IMG/VR virus record: IMGVR_UViG_3300032265_001880
Location: 1 to 30,749 of that record
Strand: one strand, 5' to 3'
Length of the DNA stretch: 30,749 bases
Source of the DNA: a virus
The position numbers and the translations under genes were made by a program. A model generated the notes under the pieces. That model was given only the letters and a program-made list of their open reading frames with translations, made no database searches and was not told the origin of the DNA. Position 1 is the stretch's first letter. Every line of letters begins with the position of its first letter. This document shows positions 23,501-30,220 of the stretch, in pieces.

Positions 23501-25101
23501 TCTTTGCAAACAAACCATCACAAAATATACCTGTGGCAGTTTCTATTGTTGGAACATTAAATGGTTCACCTAATGGTAATGTATTGGACCATTCTACTGT
23601 TATTTTAGATTCAAATAAAGTGAATGTTTCTAGCACTCCACACTATTTAGATTCTACAACTTATACGGAATTTATGTTTGATGCTCCAGTTTATATTAAA
23701 TCTGGAACAATGTATGCAATTTTGGTTGAATCAAATTCTTCTGAATATCAATTATATGTTGCTAGACAAAATGAACTTGCTTTAACTTCAACATCAAAAG
23801 CACTTCCAACAGATACCAATCCAACAACATCATCTAAGATTGGTAACATTCCTTATGTTGGTAACATTTTTGAATCTCAAAACTCTATCACTTGGGTTCC
23901 AAATGTTGCTGCATCAATGATGTTTGTTATTGATAGATGTGTATTTGATACACAAATTGTGAACAATAGTGTTCCGTTTACTTTACCTAAAAATAGTTTA
24001 TCAAGAAAACTTACAGGTAAAGAAGTACAATACAAGTTGAATTCAAATACAGTATCGGGATTATTTGGTAGTCTTTTAGTTCCACAAGAATCTCATGAAT
24101 ACAACATAACTACAACCGATTTTGTACCTACAGGAACTACATTATCATACACATATCAATCATTGTATGAAAATGGTGGAACACCAACTTTAACTAATGC
24201 AGTTGGAGTTACTCCAGGTAAATATGGTTGCCCAAATCCAGAAAATATTTCATTAAATGATGGATTAGGACCAAGAGTAATTGATCCATATTCAAATGAT
24301 TCATTTACATTGTATGCAAATATGTCTACAATAGATGATGCAGTTTCACCAATCATTTCTGATGATGGAACTTCTGTTTACAATGTTCAATATTTAATTA
24401 ATGATTTGGGTATTGGAAACAATGTTATCACTTTAACAAATGGTGGTTCAGGATATAATGTGGCATGCACTTACGCAACAATTAGTTCACCAGAATATGG
24501 TACTGCACCAAGCATTGGTCTAAGTATTGTTGATGGTGTTGTGAAAAATGTATTTGTTGAAGGTGGATTTACTGGTTCAGGATACATTACTACACCAACA
24601 ATTAGTATTGTTGACGCTAACTCATCACCTGGTACTGGTGCTACTGTTGTTGTTTCGGGAGAAACTTCACAAAAAGGCGGTAATGCACTCGCTAAATACA
24701 TTACCAAAAAGGTTACTTTAACACCACAGAATGACTCTGGTGATTTAAGAGTATTTACTACAGCATACTATCCATTCCATTCCAACATTCTTGTATACTA
24801 TAAGATTTTGAATAGAAATGATACACAGAATTTTGATGATGGTAATTGGCAATTAATGACACAGGTAACCAATGTCAACGCTTATTCAAAAACAAATAAT
24901 GATTTGTTAGAATTGGAGTTTGCTCCTGGTACAAACAATATGGCGGATAATTCCATATCTTATGTTGGTTTAAATGGCCAAACATATAACAACTTCAGTC
25001 AGTTTGCTATTAAGGTTGTATTTGCTACAAATGATAATACAGCTATTCCATATTTGACTGACCTCCGTGTATTGGCATTACCTTCTGGAACAGGAATCTA
25101 A
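17578..25101 (+). CDS. Giant DUF4815-type peripheral baseplate / tail fibre protein
   Basis: At 2507 residues this takes about a quarter of the window. The N-terminus (DFNVDPYYDDFDTSKNFHRI, then LFKPGYAVQARELTQSQTIL) is the DUF4815 start found in large proteins after gp8 in aquatic T4-like phages; it may play the part of T4 gp10 and carry the fibres. A coiled-coil-like segment lies at about 1002-1025 (DLETRVNNLEYYTSLSLLEQ). Two DUF4214-like modules appear at about 1301-1352 (AYIEYLGRTPDASGLAFW) and 1679-1731 (EYRTHLGRLPETGGLHYW), with a beta-sandwich-like stretch between. From about 1950 (DPLAQTFIISKENYPNG) a conserved beta domain follows, then GSGY modules (2281-2361) and a C-terminal domain. 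There is a good ribosome site (AAGGAAA) just upstream. The exact role is unproven. Confidence 0.82.
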   Translation: MALDFNVDPYYDDFDTSKNFHRILFKPGYAVQARELTQSQTILQDQVSKFAANIFTQNTPVTGGKVTTNLASSYVKLNSTYLGSDIDVNLFLNKTITNATGTVTAKVLKVVQGTGTNVTVGDPPTLIVSYFSGVKFTDAEIIGTVDTGVSATTIGTAGGTSCTGYASIASISEGVFYVVNGFKTSTVQNEDGTYSKFSVGNFVSVQPQTVVLDKYGIRPSVRVGLNIVESIVNYTSDASLLDQAVGASNYQAPGADRYKISLNLTTLPLTPGSDSEFIELVRIENGQITKQVDGTVYSSIDDYFAKRDFETNGNYVVNDFKLTPETDTGNSDYYNIKISKGVAYVGGYRIENQSDLTLRNSRARTTDTVIGNDIYIDYGNYFFVDTVNGLFDVTTIPSVDLHCVPTANINSANSATYNSTLVGTGIIKNLSYVSDSGSTITTSYVFKSYVSDINNHSLSASATSGSTSTQIHFNPGQGEFSACNTAYVGATIAITGGTSSGDIRKITAYNGVTKVATVDSAFTVTPDATSIFSILFGTNNVGSVVQKTSSSNYTLVSSSNINTAQGRVNGLSTGDSIYNIGTDAELIFKLGSPYISNLTNTTYRSTKVFRNKTFTNLGGSSSLTISMPSGNSLKFAGTGTLSGDAVKQLFTVVDSSNGKILNFATSGNTVSIVSGTSATFTSAQAAGKTVNIIVNDVDVADAQNSNYVLKSKNFVNGNTSVVSTFGPDGNINSNTFIDLTKGQVYIKNAVLNSTTSLYVSDVKSIIKIIDTKDSSVVPTTDMLSSPAYDVTNLFTLDNGQRDTYYDHASISLIPGANKPKGNILVIFNFYTHSGGDGYFSVNSYLPVSKGGISTSPENYAEIGTYTAKNGDIYDLTNSVDFRPSVKNAQANFVFEYTGNPSSDDTGVLIPNNLSDFIGDYSYYLARKDKLVLTKDKQFLIINGSPAIVPTFPVEPDGALVLAELNHDPYTAYIPGETPKGVTPNLSINKITNKRWTMADITDLETRVNNLEYYTSLSLLEQKTQTLQIPDSNGLNRFKNGILVDSFSDYSTADTYNNDFSANINVRKNQLLPLNNIQNYQLQNPVVLNSLGTVKSVNNYQINTVNGNQTNIFTLPYTTSTMVSQPLASNVLSVNPFALINQQGILSLNPPMDNWVDTNSPPSILTNSPAFQISGLNFVRVGDFASIIGTPLTSSVANALSGSNQTSTYILSLSNGYVINNSVLPYVRQQQTIVKAKGLLTNTPISVWFDGKNVNQYMTTPNTIELNGVTGTFNENDIIGFYYDNRFHPIGMVISVQTYAVSITQQITNAYIEYLGRTPDASGLAFWVSAVSRSSISQVIYAIENSDESKNYAKTGIPTLPAGSTAAPLSDVVKPVRLYVATISGYIAAPADTNLQNAIFDTNGNYASSTANGVITGKVLNLHTSGTISGVGGSANTQIYKTMDPNNWGTFLNQYGVWGDVVFDTNGNSTNDYNDSFSVTFPSNDVYTFTAAASGSATISLNSSPILTSTSPTTTSVATASITFGVSTVSIAATNSSRSAGVGLIITNSSGAVIFDSTNPQNAHYSNIGSSSTFNGGGTWFTGVTQLKLDPNASANNDFYVGGQISITSSYVQEDKVYATTTGYKTETQYQTVTNTVPVEHRTGYSLWDYKNDTAVYNVTYDIPANKQGDYDFRVSTIGYYIEWVAAEYRTHLGRLPETGGLHYWTQELINNGGNYSQTQANIIAAAQGDGEPVVVFPGTAPSVNRNGVIAGDIWDVPDTVTYTYTSSTSSVPVSVQIPYTYNYDTGNVNLSTKTYTYTANVVSYNGTTKVATLDNPVNISFGQNSRLGNITSTYNINGTELNVSSALQTGAGVPKLSTDETGTYIGIFNIPGGKIPVGQKTFRVDNRTNYSLPTSATTFAEGTFFASSLSDKISQSEYSSSFDSASTVFTEVSKQNNQSTKPLSVYSSHDPLAQTFIISKENYPNGAFISSLKLFFANKPSQNIPVAVSIVGTLNGSPNGNVLDHSTVILDSNKVNVSSTPHYLDSTTYTEFMFDAPVYIKSGTMYAILVESNSSEYQLYVARQNELALTSTSKALPTDTNPTTSSKIGNIPYVGNIFESQNSITWVPNVAASMMFVIDRCVFDTQIVNNSVPFTLPKNSLSRKLTGKEVQYKLNSNTVSGLFGSLLVPQESHEYNITTTDFVPTGTTLSYTYQSLYENGGTPTLTNAVGVTPGKYGCPNPENISLNDGLGPRVIDPYSNDSFTLYANMSTIDDAVSPIISDDGTSVYNVQYLINDLGIGNNVITLTNGGSGYNVACTYATISSPEYGTAPSIGLSIVDGVVKNVFVEGGFTGSGYITTPTISIVDANSSPGTGATVVVSGETSQKGGNALAKYITKKVTLTPQNDSGDLRVFTTAYYPFHSNILVYYKILNRNDTQNFDDGNWQLMTQVTNVNAYSKTNNDLLELEFAPGTNNMADNSISYVGLNGQTYNNFSQFAIKVVFATNDNTAIPYLTDLRVLALPSGTGI

Positions 25102-25103
25102 AC

Positions 25104-25325
25104 ATGAATTTAGTTAAAATACCAGACACCAATTTTGTTCGTGATATTAATAGTATGGCCATCATTAATCATAATGAAACCGAAAGAAATGATTATAACA
25201 CAAAAGTTCAAATGATGAGGGCCACAAAAGAAGAAATAAATAAAGTTAAGTCGGAAATTAATGGTATTAAAGACGACATGGCCGAAATCAAGCAATTGAT
25301 GCTTAAACTATTGGATAAAAATTAA
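25104..25325 (+). CDS. Small coiled-coil protein between the giant baseplate protein and the fibres
   Basis: A 73-residue protein: the N-terminus NLVKIPDTNFVRDINSMAII is followed by a heptad-patterned helix (ATKEEINKVKSEINGIKDDM, AEIKQLMLKLLDKN) that should form a coiled coil. Similar short proteins with the IPDTNFVRD...SMA start and a terminal coiled coil occur in related phages after the DUF4815 gene, to my recollection without an assigned function. It starts two bases after the giant gene and ends two bases before the S74 fibre gene, so it is clearly in the operon. A trimerising or linking role between baseplate and fibre is an inference. Confidence 0.82.
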   Translation: MNLVKIPDTNFVRDINSMAIINHNETERNDYNTKVQMMRATKEEINKVKSEINGIKDDMAEIKQLMLKLLDKN

Positions 25326-25327
25326 AG

Positions 25328-26236
25328 ATGGCTAATAAAGTTAATAATTTAAATTATGCTAACACTTTTGGTGATTGGCTAATTTCAACAAATCAATTGG
25401 TTGGTGAAGTAAATGCTCTTGGTTTTAGCACATACACTAAGCCTACAGGAACAATTTATCTTAATGACCCAACATTGGGTTTACAAGTTACTAGTAATGC
25501 AATTGTATCTGGTGCATTGTTTGTTCAAGGTGTAGGTTCTTATGCAACTGTACAAAATAATTTGAATGTTGGTGGTACAATTTCTGGTAATGTTAATGGT
25601 AATTTGATTGCAGCCAATACAACTGTTACAGGTAACTTAATTGTTACAGGTAGTATTGTTGGTAATGTTGCTGCAGCCGATTTACCGGCCACGGGTGTAG
25701 TTGCAAAAACATATGGTGATGCTTCTAATATTCCTGTTATTAATGTTGGTGCCGATGGTAGATTATATTCTGTATCAAATACAAATGTGTATATTCCACC
25801 ATCTACACCTATCTCAAATGATACGGCCAATAATGCAACAAGATATATTACATTTACAGATTCTATTACAGGAAATTTAACTTCAATTTATACATCAAGT
25901 ACAAATTTAGGTTATAACCCATCTACCGGTGCAATAACAGCTGGTTCTTTTTCAGCCACTTCTGACCAAAGATTAAAAGAAAATGTTGAAACAATTTATA
26001 ATGCTTTAAATACTGTTGAACAACTCCGTGGTGTTACATTTACATGGAAAAGTAATCAAATAAATAGTCTAGGAGTAATAGCTCAAGAGGTAGAAAAAGT
26101 TCTTCCAGAGGTTATTACGGAAGCTGATGGTTTAAAACATGTTTCTTATGGTAATATTGTAGGAGTTCTAATTGAAGCAATTAAAGAACTCAATCAAAAA
26201 GTTCAACAATTAGAAAATCACATAAATAAAGAGTAA
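25328..26236 (+). CDS. Tail fibre with C-terminal S74 intramolecular chaperone
   Basis: A 302-residue fibre. The N-terminus NTFGDWLISTNQLVGEVNAL followed by TGTIYLNDPTLGLQV is a common attachment domain in aquatic T4-like fibres. Residues 60-205 are Gly/Asn/Thr/Val-rich beta repeats (NLNVGGTISGNVNGNL). From about 210 the peptidase S74 chaperone begins: SATSDQRLKENV, with S212-D213 as the probable self-cleavage site and K217 nearby, then LRGVTFTWKSNQINSLGVIA, QEVEKVLPEV and a C-terminal coiled coil (IKELNQKVQQLENHI). In this family the domain guides trimer folding and then cuts itself off. The stop codon is followed by a likely late promoter overlap (CATAAATA at 26221-26228). Confidence 0.88.
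   Translation: MANKVNNLNYANTFGDWLISTNQLVGEVNALGFSTYTKPTGTIYLNDPTLGLQVTSNAIVSGALFVQGVGSYATVQNNLNVGGTISGNVNGNLIAANTTVTGNLIVTGSIVGNVAAADLPATGVVAKTYGDASNIPVINVGADGRLYSVSNTNVYIPPSTPISNDTANNATRYITFTDSITGNLTSIYTSSTNLGYNPSTGAITAGSFSATSDQRLKENVETIYNALNTVEQLRGVTFTWKSNQINSLGVIAQEVEKVLPEVITEADGLKHVSYGNIVGVLIEAIKELNQKVQQLENHINKE
26221..26228 (+). promoter_or_regulatory. Candidate late promoter before the short fibre genes
   Basis: CATAAATA lies in the last codons of the S74 gene, 23 bases before the next ATG (26252). The predicted start of transcription would leave a leader of roughly 15-18 bases containing the purine-rich ribosome site AAAGAGAG. It matches seven of eight positions of the T4 late box. 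Confidence 0.4.
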
Positions 26237-26251
26237 TAAAGAGAGAAAAAA

Positions 26252-26482
26252 ATGACTACTCAAGTAACAACCACAGGTATAACCTTTCCCGATAGTACTA
26301 CACAAACGACTGCTTCAGCAAGTGCATTAGTAGCCAATAATACATTATTTGTGGCAGGTAATACCATTAATACTTCTTATACAGTAGGTACAGGTTATAA
26401 TGCGTTAGCCATTGGACCAATTACAATTACAAATGGTAATTCATTAACTGTGAATTCTGGTTCACGCTTAGTAGTTCTATAA
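26252..26482 (+). CDS. Short tail-fibre module protein (76 residues)
   Basis: Only 76 residues: TTTGITFPDSTTQTTASASA at the start is the fibre motif usually written GxxFxDxTxQTTA, and the end (GPITITNGNSLTVNSGSRLV) is a compact beta segment often found as the C-terminus of short fibre-like proteins in aquatic phages. There is no membrane or catalytic feature. It has a strong purine-rich ribosome site and stands nine bases before the next fibre gene. It may be a free-standing adaptor or one part of a multi-chain fibre; it could also be a remnant of a longer fibre, although its own start and stop are clean. Confidence 0.75.
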   Translation: MTTQVTTTGITFPDSTTQTTASASALVANNTLFVAGNTINTSYTVGTGYNALAIGPITITNGNSLTVNSGSRLVVL

Positions 26483-26491
26483 GGATAAAAG

Positions 26492-27067
26492 ATGAGTATA
26501 ATTACATCAGCAAACACAGTAAACGCAGCCTTTAATGTTACTTCGGACACCACAGGAAACTTAAGCTTTCAAGTTGGCAGTTCAACTACAGCATTAACAA
26601 TCAACCAACAAGGTGCTATTGGTCCAGTTACAGGTGGCACTCCAAATTATGGAACATCTGGCCAATTATTAATATCTTCTGGACCTAATGCTGTTCCTTC
26701 ATGGGGGAATTTATCAATTCCTACAAGCACCACAATAACAACTCCAGTATTAACTGGTTCTAAAGAAACTCAAGTTGCAATCGTTGCATCTGATATTAAT
26801 TTAAATCTTGGAAATTATTTTACCAAAACTATTAGCACAACCACAACATTTACTGTGTCAAATACAGCATCAAGTGGAACAGTAAGTAGTTTTATACTTG
26901 ATTTAACAAATGGTGGTGCATCAACAGTAAACTGGTTTTCAGGAGTTAAATGGGCTGGCGGAACTGCACCCACACTCACTACAGCAGGTCGTGATGTATT
27001 AGGATTTTTTACAGAAGATGGCGGCACTACTTGGAATAGTTTTGTTTTAGGTAAGGATATGAAATAA
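26492..27067 (+). CDS. Tail fibre-like protein with GTSGQ adaptor motif
   Basis: A 191-residue protein. The N-terminal half has VTSDTTGNLSFQVGSSTTAL and YGTSGQLLISSGPNAVPSWG, the latter being the 'GTxGQxLxSxGxxxxPxW' motif of phage fibres, also present in the protein at 29594. The C-terminal half (NYFTKTISTTTTFTVSNTAS, ILDLTNGGASTVNWFSGVKW, then GRDVLGFFTEDGGTTWNSFV) is a common beta-structured receptor-side domain in uncultured aquatic phages. The protein has an adequate AAGGA ribosome site. Its stop overlaps the LamG gene start by one base (TAATG), so the two are likely made in fixed ratio and may form one fibre. Confidence 0.8.
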   Translation: MSIITSANTVNAAFNVTSDTTGNLSFQVGSSTTALTINQQGAIGPVTGGTPNYGTSGQLLISSGPNAVPSWGNLSIPTSTTITTPVLTGSKETQVAIVASDINLNLGNYFTKTISTTTTFTVSNTASSGTVSSFILDLTNGGASTVNWFSGVKWAGGTAPTLTTAGRDVLGFFTEDGGTTWNSFVLGKDMK

Positions 27068-29055
27068 TGCCAGTTCGTGACCTATTAAATGCGGCTAGTG
27101 GTGCTGGTGGCCCTACAGACCCATATTTCTATGATGTTTCATTGCTCCTTAATGGCGATGGGACTAATGGCGCACAGAACAATACATTCCTAGATAGCTC
27201 TACTAATAACTTTACGATTACTCGCAACGGCAATACTACACAAGGTTCATTTAGCCCTTATGGTAGTTTGTGGAGTAATTATTTTGGAACTAGCAATTAC
27301 TTTACGGTAGCCAATAATTCTGCAATTTTATTTGGTTCTAGTAATTGGACAGTAGAGTTTTGGATTAATCCATCTAGTATATCTGGCCAACAGTTTCTTT
27401 TTTGCTTAGGGTATGGATATTCAAATAATTATAGGTCTTTAATTATTTATAACAATAGCGGTGATTTACGAATGGCACAATCGCCAGATGGTAGCACAAA
27501 CTATGACGTATCTTTAGGATTGCCTACATTACCTGCAAATGTTTGGACACATATTGCGGTAGTTCGTAATGGTTCTACTGTTACTCCATATTTTAATGGA
27601 ATTGCTGGCACACCACAAACTGCACAAAATTTATATGCTACACCACAACCACTTTATATTAATAATCAAGATGGTCAATCTTCTTGGCTTAGTGGTTATT
27701 TAAGTAATTATCGTGTGGTTAAAGGTACTGCTGTATACACAAGTAATTTTACACCGCCTACAACACCTTTAACAACAATAACAAATACATCTTTACTTAT
27801 TTGTAATTCCAATCGTTTTGTAGATACAAGCGGCAATAACTTATCTTTTACAGTAAACGGCTCACCATCTGTTCAACGCTTCTCACCATTTAACCCAACA
27901 GCAACTTATGACCCAGCAGTTATTGGTGGAAGTGGATATTTTGATGGTAGTAGTAATTTATCTTTTTCTTCATCAGTTTATAATTTTGGCTCATCCACAG
28001 ATTATTCAGTTGAGTTTTTTATTTACTTTAATTCACAATCAACCAACATGGGTTTAACTGGTGGTTATGCAAGTGGAACTTTTACTTTTAATTATCAAAG
28101 TGGTGTTTTGGGAATAGGTAAACATTTTGTTGGCAATCAAATTACCGCATCTTATGCGTTTACAAATGGTCAATGGTATCATGTTGTCGGTTGTAGACAA
28201 TCAGGAACATTAAGTTTGTTTGTAAATGGTACAAGAGTAGCCACAACAAGCGATACTACTTCTTATAATGCCACTACTGGTTATATTGGATATGATGGTT
28301 ACTTTAATCAAATAAATGGTTATATGTCTAATGTTAGAGTTTTAAGTGGAGCAAGTGCTTATAACCCATCAAGCACAACACTTACTGTACCTACAGCACC
28401 ATTAACAGCAATAAGCGGTACACAGCTTTTAACTAACATGACCAACGCTGGCATCCCTGACCTTGCTATGCAAAACAACCTACAAACAATAGGTTCTGCA
28501 CAAGTAAGCACAAGTGTTAAGAAGTATGGGACAGGAAGTTTAAAGTTTGATGGTTCTGTTGCTTATTTAAATAGTAATCCACCATCAACGGCAATTTATA
28601 CTTTTGGTACTGGTGATTTTACTATTGAATATTGGTTAAATATTACTAACTATCAAGGAAGTAATAGTATTATTTTTGGTATGCGACCAGCAAATACAAA
28701 TGGAGCATATCCATCAATGTATTTTAATTCTTCTGGTGTTATTTATTATTATGTAAATGGTTCTGACGCTGTTACAGGCTCTACTTTATCTACTGGAACT
28801 TGGTATCACATAGCTGTTTGTCGCTCTGCAACAAGCACTAAAATGTTTATTAATGGAACGCAATCTGGTTCTACTTTTAGTGATTCAACTAATTATGGTT
28901 GTGGCGCACAAAGACCAATAATTGGTGGAAGCGATTACTATACTGGTAGCCAAGCAAATTTAGTTGGATATATAGATGATTTCCGTATCACCAAAGGATA
29001 TGCTCGTTATACAAGCAACTTCACAGCACCTACAGCAGCTTTACCGACTTATTAA
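27067..29055 (+). CDS. Triple LamG-domain tail fibre (carbohydrate-binding)
   Basis: A 662-residue protein with three concanavalin A-like/LamG modules. Each holds a 'WT..FW/VEFF/IEYW' strand, a 'W.H.AV.R' strand and a 'Y.SNFR' end: module 1 about 24-240 (WTVEFWINPS, VWTHIAVVRNG, GYLSNYRVVKGTAVYTSNFT), module 2 about 280-445 (YSVEFFIYFN, WYHVVGCRQSG, GYMSNVRVLSG), module 3 about 490-655 (FTIEYWLNI, WYHIAVCRSAT, GYIDDFRITKGYARYTSNFT). LamG folds often bind surface sugars, so this is the best receptor-binding candidate. The opening SLLLNGDGTNGAQNNTFLDS is shared with the partial gene at 30221. Composition is a little more GC-rich than the baseplate genes, hinting at exchange. The start overlaps the preceding gene by one base. 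Confidence 0.87.
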   Translation: MPVRDLLNAASGAGGPTDPYFYDVSLLLNGDGTNGAQNNTFLDSSTNNFTITRNGNTTQGSFSPYGSLWSNYFGTSNYFTVANNSAILFGSSNWTVEFWINPSSISGQQFLFCLGYGYSNNYRSLIIYNNSGDLRMAQSPDGSTNYDVSLGLPTLPANVWTHIAVVRNGSTVTPYFNGIAGTPQTAQNLYATPQPLYINNQDGQSSWLSGYLSNYRVVKGTAVYTSNFTPPTTPLTTITNTSLLICNSNRFVDTSGNNLSFTVNGSPSVQRFSPFNPTATYDPAVIGGSGYFDGSSNLSFSSSVYNFGSSTDYSVEFFIYFNSQSTNMGLTGGYASGTFTFNYQSGVLGIGKHFVGNQITASYAFTNGQWYHVVGCRQSGTLSLFVNGTRVATTSDTTSYNATTGYIGYDGYFNQINGYMSNVRVLSGASAYNPSSTTLTVPTAPLTAISGTQLLTNMTNAGIPDLAMQNNLQTIGSAQVSTSVKKYGTGSLKFDGSVAYLNSNPPSTAIYTFGTGDFTIEYWLNITNYQGSNSIIFGMRPANTNGAYPSMYFNSSGVIYYYVNGSDAVTGSTLSTGTWYHIAVCRSATSTKMFINGTQSGSTFSDSTNYGCGAQRPIIGGSDYYTGSQANLVGYIDDFRITKGYARYTSNFTAPTAALPTY

Positions 29056-29064
29056 GGAATAATT

Positions 29065-29541
29065 ATGTTAATCGCAATCGTTAATGGACAAACAGTAGAA
29101 CAAGTTGGTGATTACCAAGTTCTGTTTCCTAATACTTCTTTTCCATCTTCAGGCCCTACACCAGAATGGATGGCTGAAAACTCATGCCTTCCTGTAACTG
29201 TTTATCTGCCTTATGACCCTGCTACTCAATATCTTGAGTCTGTAGCTCCATATATTAATGGCGAGTATGTGTATACAGTGCAAGTAGCGCAAATGAGTCC
29301 TGAGCAATTGGCTCAGTATCAGGCTTCTGTAGCTGCTCAGATTGGCTATCAAGCTCAACAATTACTATCTGCAACTGATTGGACAACCATTCCTAGCGTG
29401 GCTGACCCAGCACAATCTAACCCTTATTTGACTAATCAAGCTAAGTTTATCGCTTGGCGCAGTCAAGTTCGAGCTATTGCAGTTAATCCTACATGGGATG
29501 CAGTATTTCCTGAAGTACCTACAGAGCAATGGAGTAACTAA
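29065..29541 (+). CDS. Tail fibre assembly chaperone-like protein
   Basis: A 158-residue protein with a pattern seen in phage tail-fibre assembly proteins: an N-terminal domain (IVNGQTVEQVGDYQVLFPNT, then TPEWMAENSCLPVT) and a C-terminal LLSATDWTTIPSVADPAQSN, PYLTNQAKFIAWRSQVRAIA, ending NPTWDAVFPEVPTEQW. Such proteins help fold or attach the fibre encoded just before them, here the LamG protein. Base composition is closer to balanced than most of the window, like its LamG partner, consistent with the two travelling as a cassette. A ribosome site (AAGGAAT) lies just upstream. A minor structural role instead of a chaperone role cannot be excluded. Confidence 0.78.
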   Translation: MLIAIVNGQTVEQVGDYQVLFPNTSFPSSGPTPEWMAENSCLPVTVYLPYDPATQYLESVAPYINGEYVYTVQVAQMSPEQLAQYQASVAAQIGYQAQQLLSATDWTTIPSVADPAQSNPYLTNQAKFIAWRSQVRAIAVNPTWDAVFPEVPTEQWSN

Positions 29542-29555
29542 GAATTAAATTCTTA
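29539..29555 (+). other. Perfect 7-bp inverted repeat over the stop codon of the assembly gene
   Basis: TAAGAAT, a 3-base loop and ATTCTTA pair perfectly, beginning at the TAA stop. There is no T tract long enough for a typical terminator. A late-promoter-like box follows four bases later, so the element may mark a transcription boundary; chance is also possible. Confidence 0.3.
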
Positions 29556-29558
29556 TTA

Positions 29559-29566
29559 GATAAATA
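29559..29566 (+). promoter_or_regulatory. Candidate late promoter before the last fibre cassette
   Basis: GATAAATA matches seven of eight positions of the T4 late box and stands in the 52-base gap before the next ATG (29594). A transcript starting about six bases later would carry a leader with a good ribosome site (CGGAG at 29582-29586). This is the best-placed late promoter candidate in the fibre region. Confidence 0.5.
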
Positions 29567-29593
29567 TAAAAATAATAATAACGGAGTAATTAA

Positions 29594-30208
29594 ATGTCAT
29601 TAACACTACAAGGAAGTAATACACCAACGGCCGGCGGCGTATCATATGGTGACGGTGCCAATGTGGCATTTACTACTGCTGGTACTACAGGTCAAGTGTT
29701 GACTTCAGCAGGTTCTGCAACACCAACATGGTCAACCCCTATATCAACTTCTACAACACAAACATTTACCGCCACACAGACATTTAATGGTTCTTCTACA
29801 ACAGAAGCAATAAAAATATTGAATGGTGCTGAATCAGCAAACATTATTAATTTTGCTCCTCCAGGTAATACAACTATTTGGGTAGCAAATGGAGCAGTTC
29901 AATATTATACAGCAAATTCTACGGCAAACTGGAATGTTAATATTACTTTTGCTAGCACTACAACTATGGCTAGTGCAATGTCTGTAGGAGATTCTATTTC
30001 AATTGCAATGTTAACTTCTCAAGGATCATCAGCATATTATCCAACTACTGTTAAAGTAGATGGTAACTCTATTGCTAATACTTATTGGCAAGGTGGTACG
30101 GCACCATCAGGTGGTAATGCCAGTGGTATAGACGTATACATCTTTACTGTACTTAAAACAAGTGCAACTCCAACTTATACAGTATTAGCTTCTCAAACTC
30201 AATTTTAA
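29594..30208 (+). CDS. Tail fibre-like module protein with GTTGQ motif
   Basis: A 204-residue protein. It starts SLTLQGSNTPTAGGVSYGDG, then FTTAGTTGQVLTSAGSATPT with W following, the same 'GTxGQ' adaptor motif as the protein at 26492. A Thr-rich linker (TSTTQTFTATQTFNGSSTTE) leads into a beta-rich C-terminal domain (ANWNVNITFASTTTMASAMS, DSISIAMLTSQGSSAYYPTT), a type often found at receptor ends of aquatic phage fibres. It lies directly before a second LamG gene, mirroring the pair at 26492 and 27067. Its start is supported by GGAG eight bases upstream. Confidence 0.8.
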   Translation: MSLTLQGSNTPTAGGVSYGDGANVAFTTAGTTGQVLTSAGSATPTWSTPISTSTTQTFTATQTFNGSSTTEAIKILNGAESANIINFAPPGNTTIWVANGAVQYYTANSTANWNVNITFASTTTMASAMSVGDSISIAMLTSQGSSAYYPTTVKVDGNSIANTYWQGGTAPSGGNASGIDVYIFTVLKTSATPTYTVLASQTQF

Positions 30209-30220
30209 GAATTAATTAAT

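Noticed and set aside
17578-25101. Giant gene as an assembly fusion of several genes
   Set aside because: The frame is open throughout, the N- and C-terminal parts both fit one family of large proteins in this position, and no internal ribosome site and start pair stood out.
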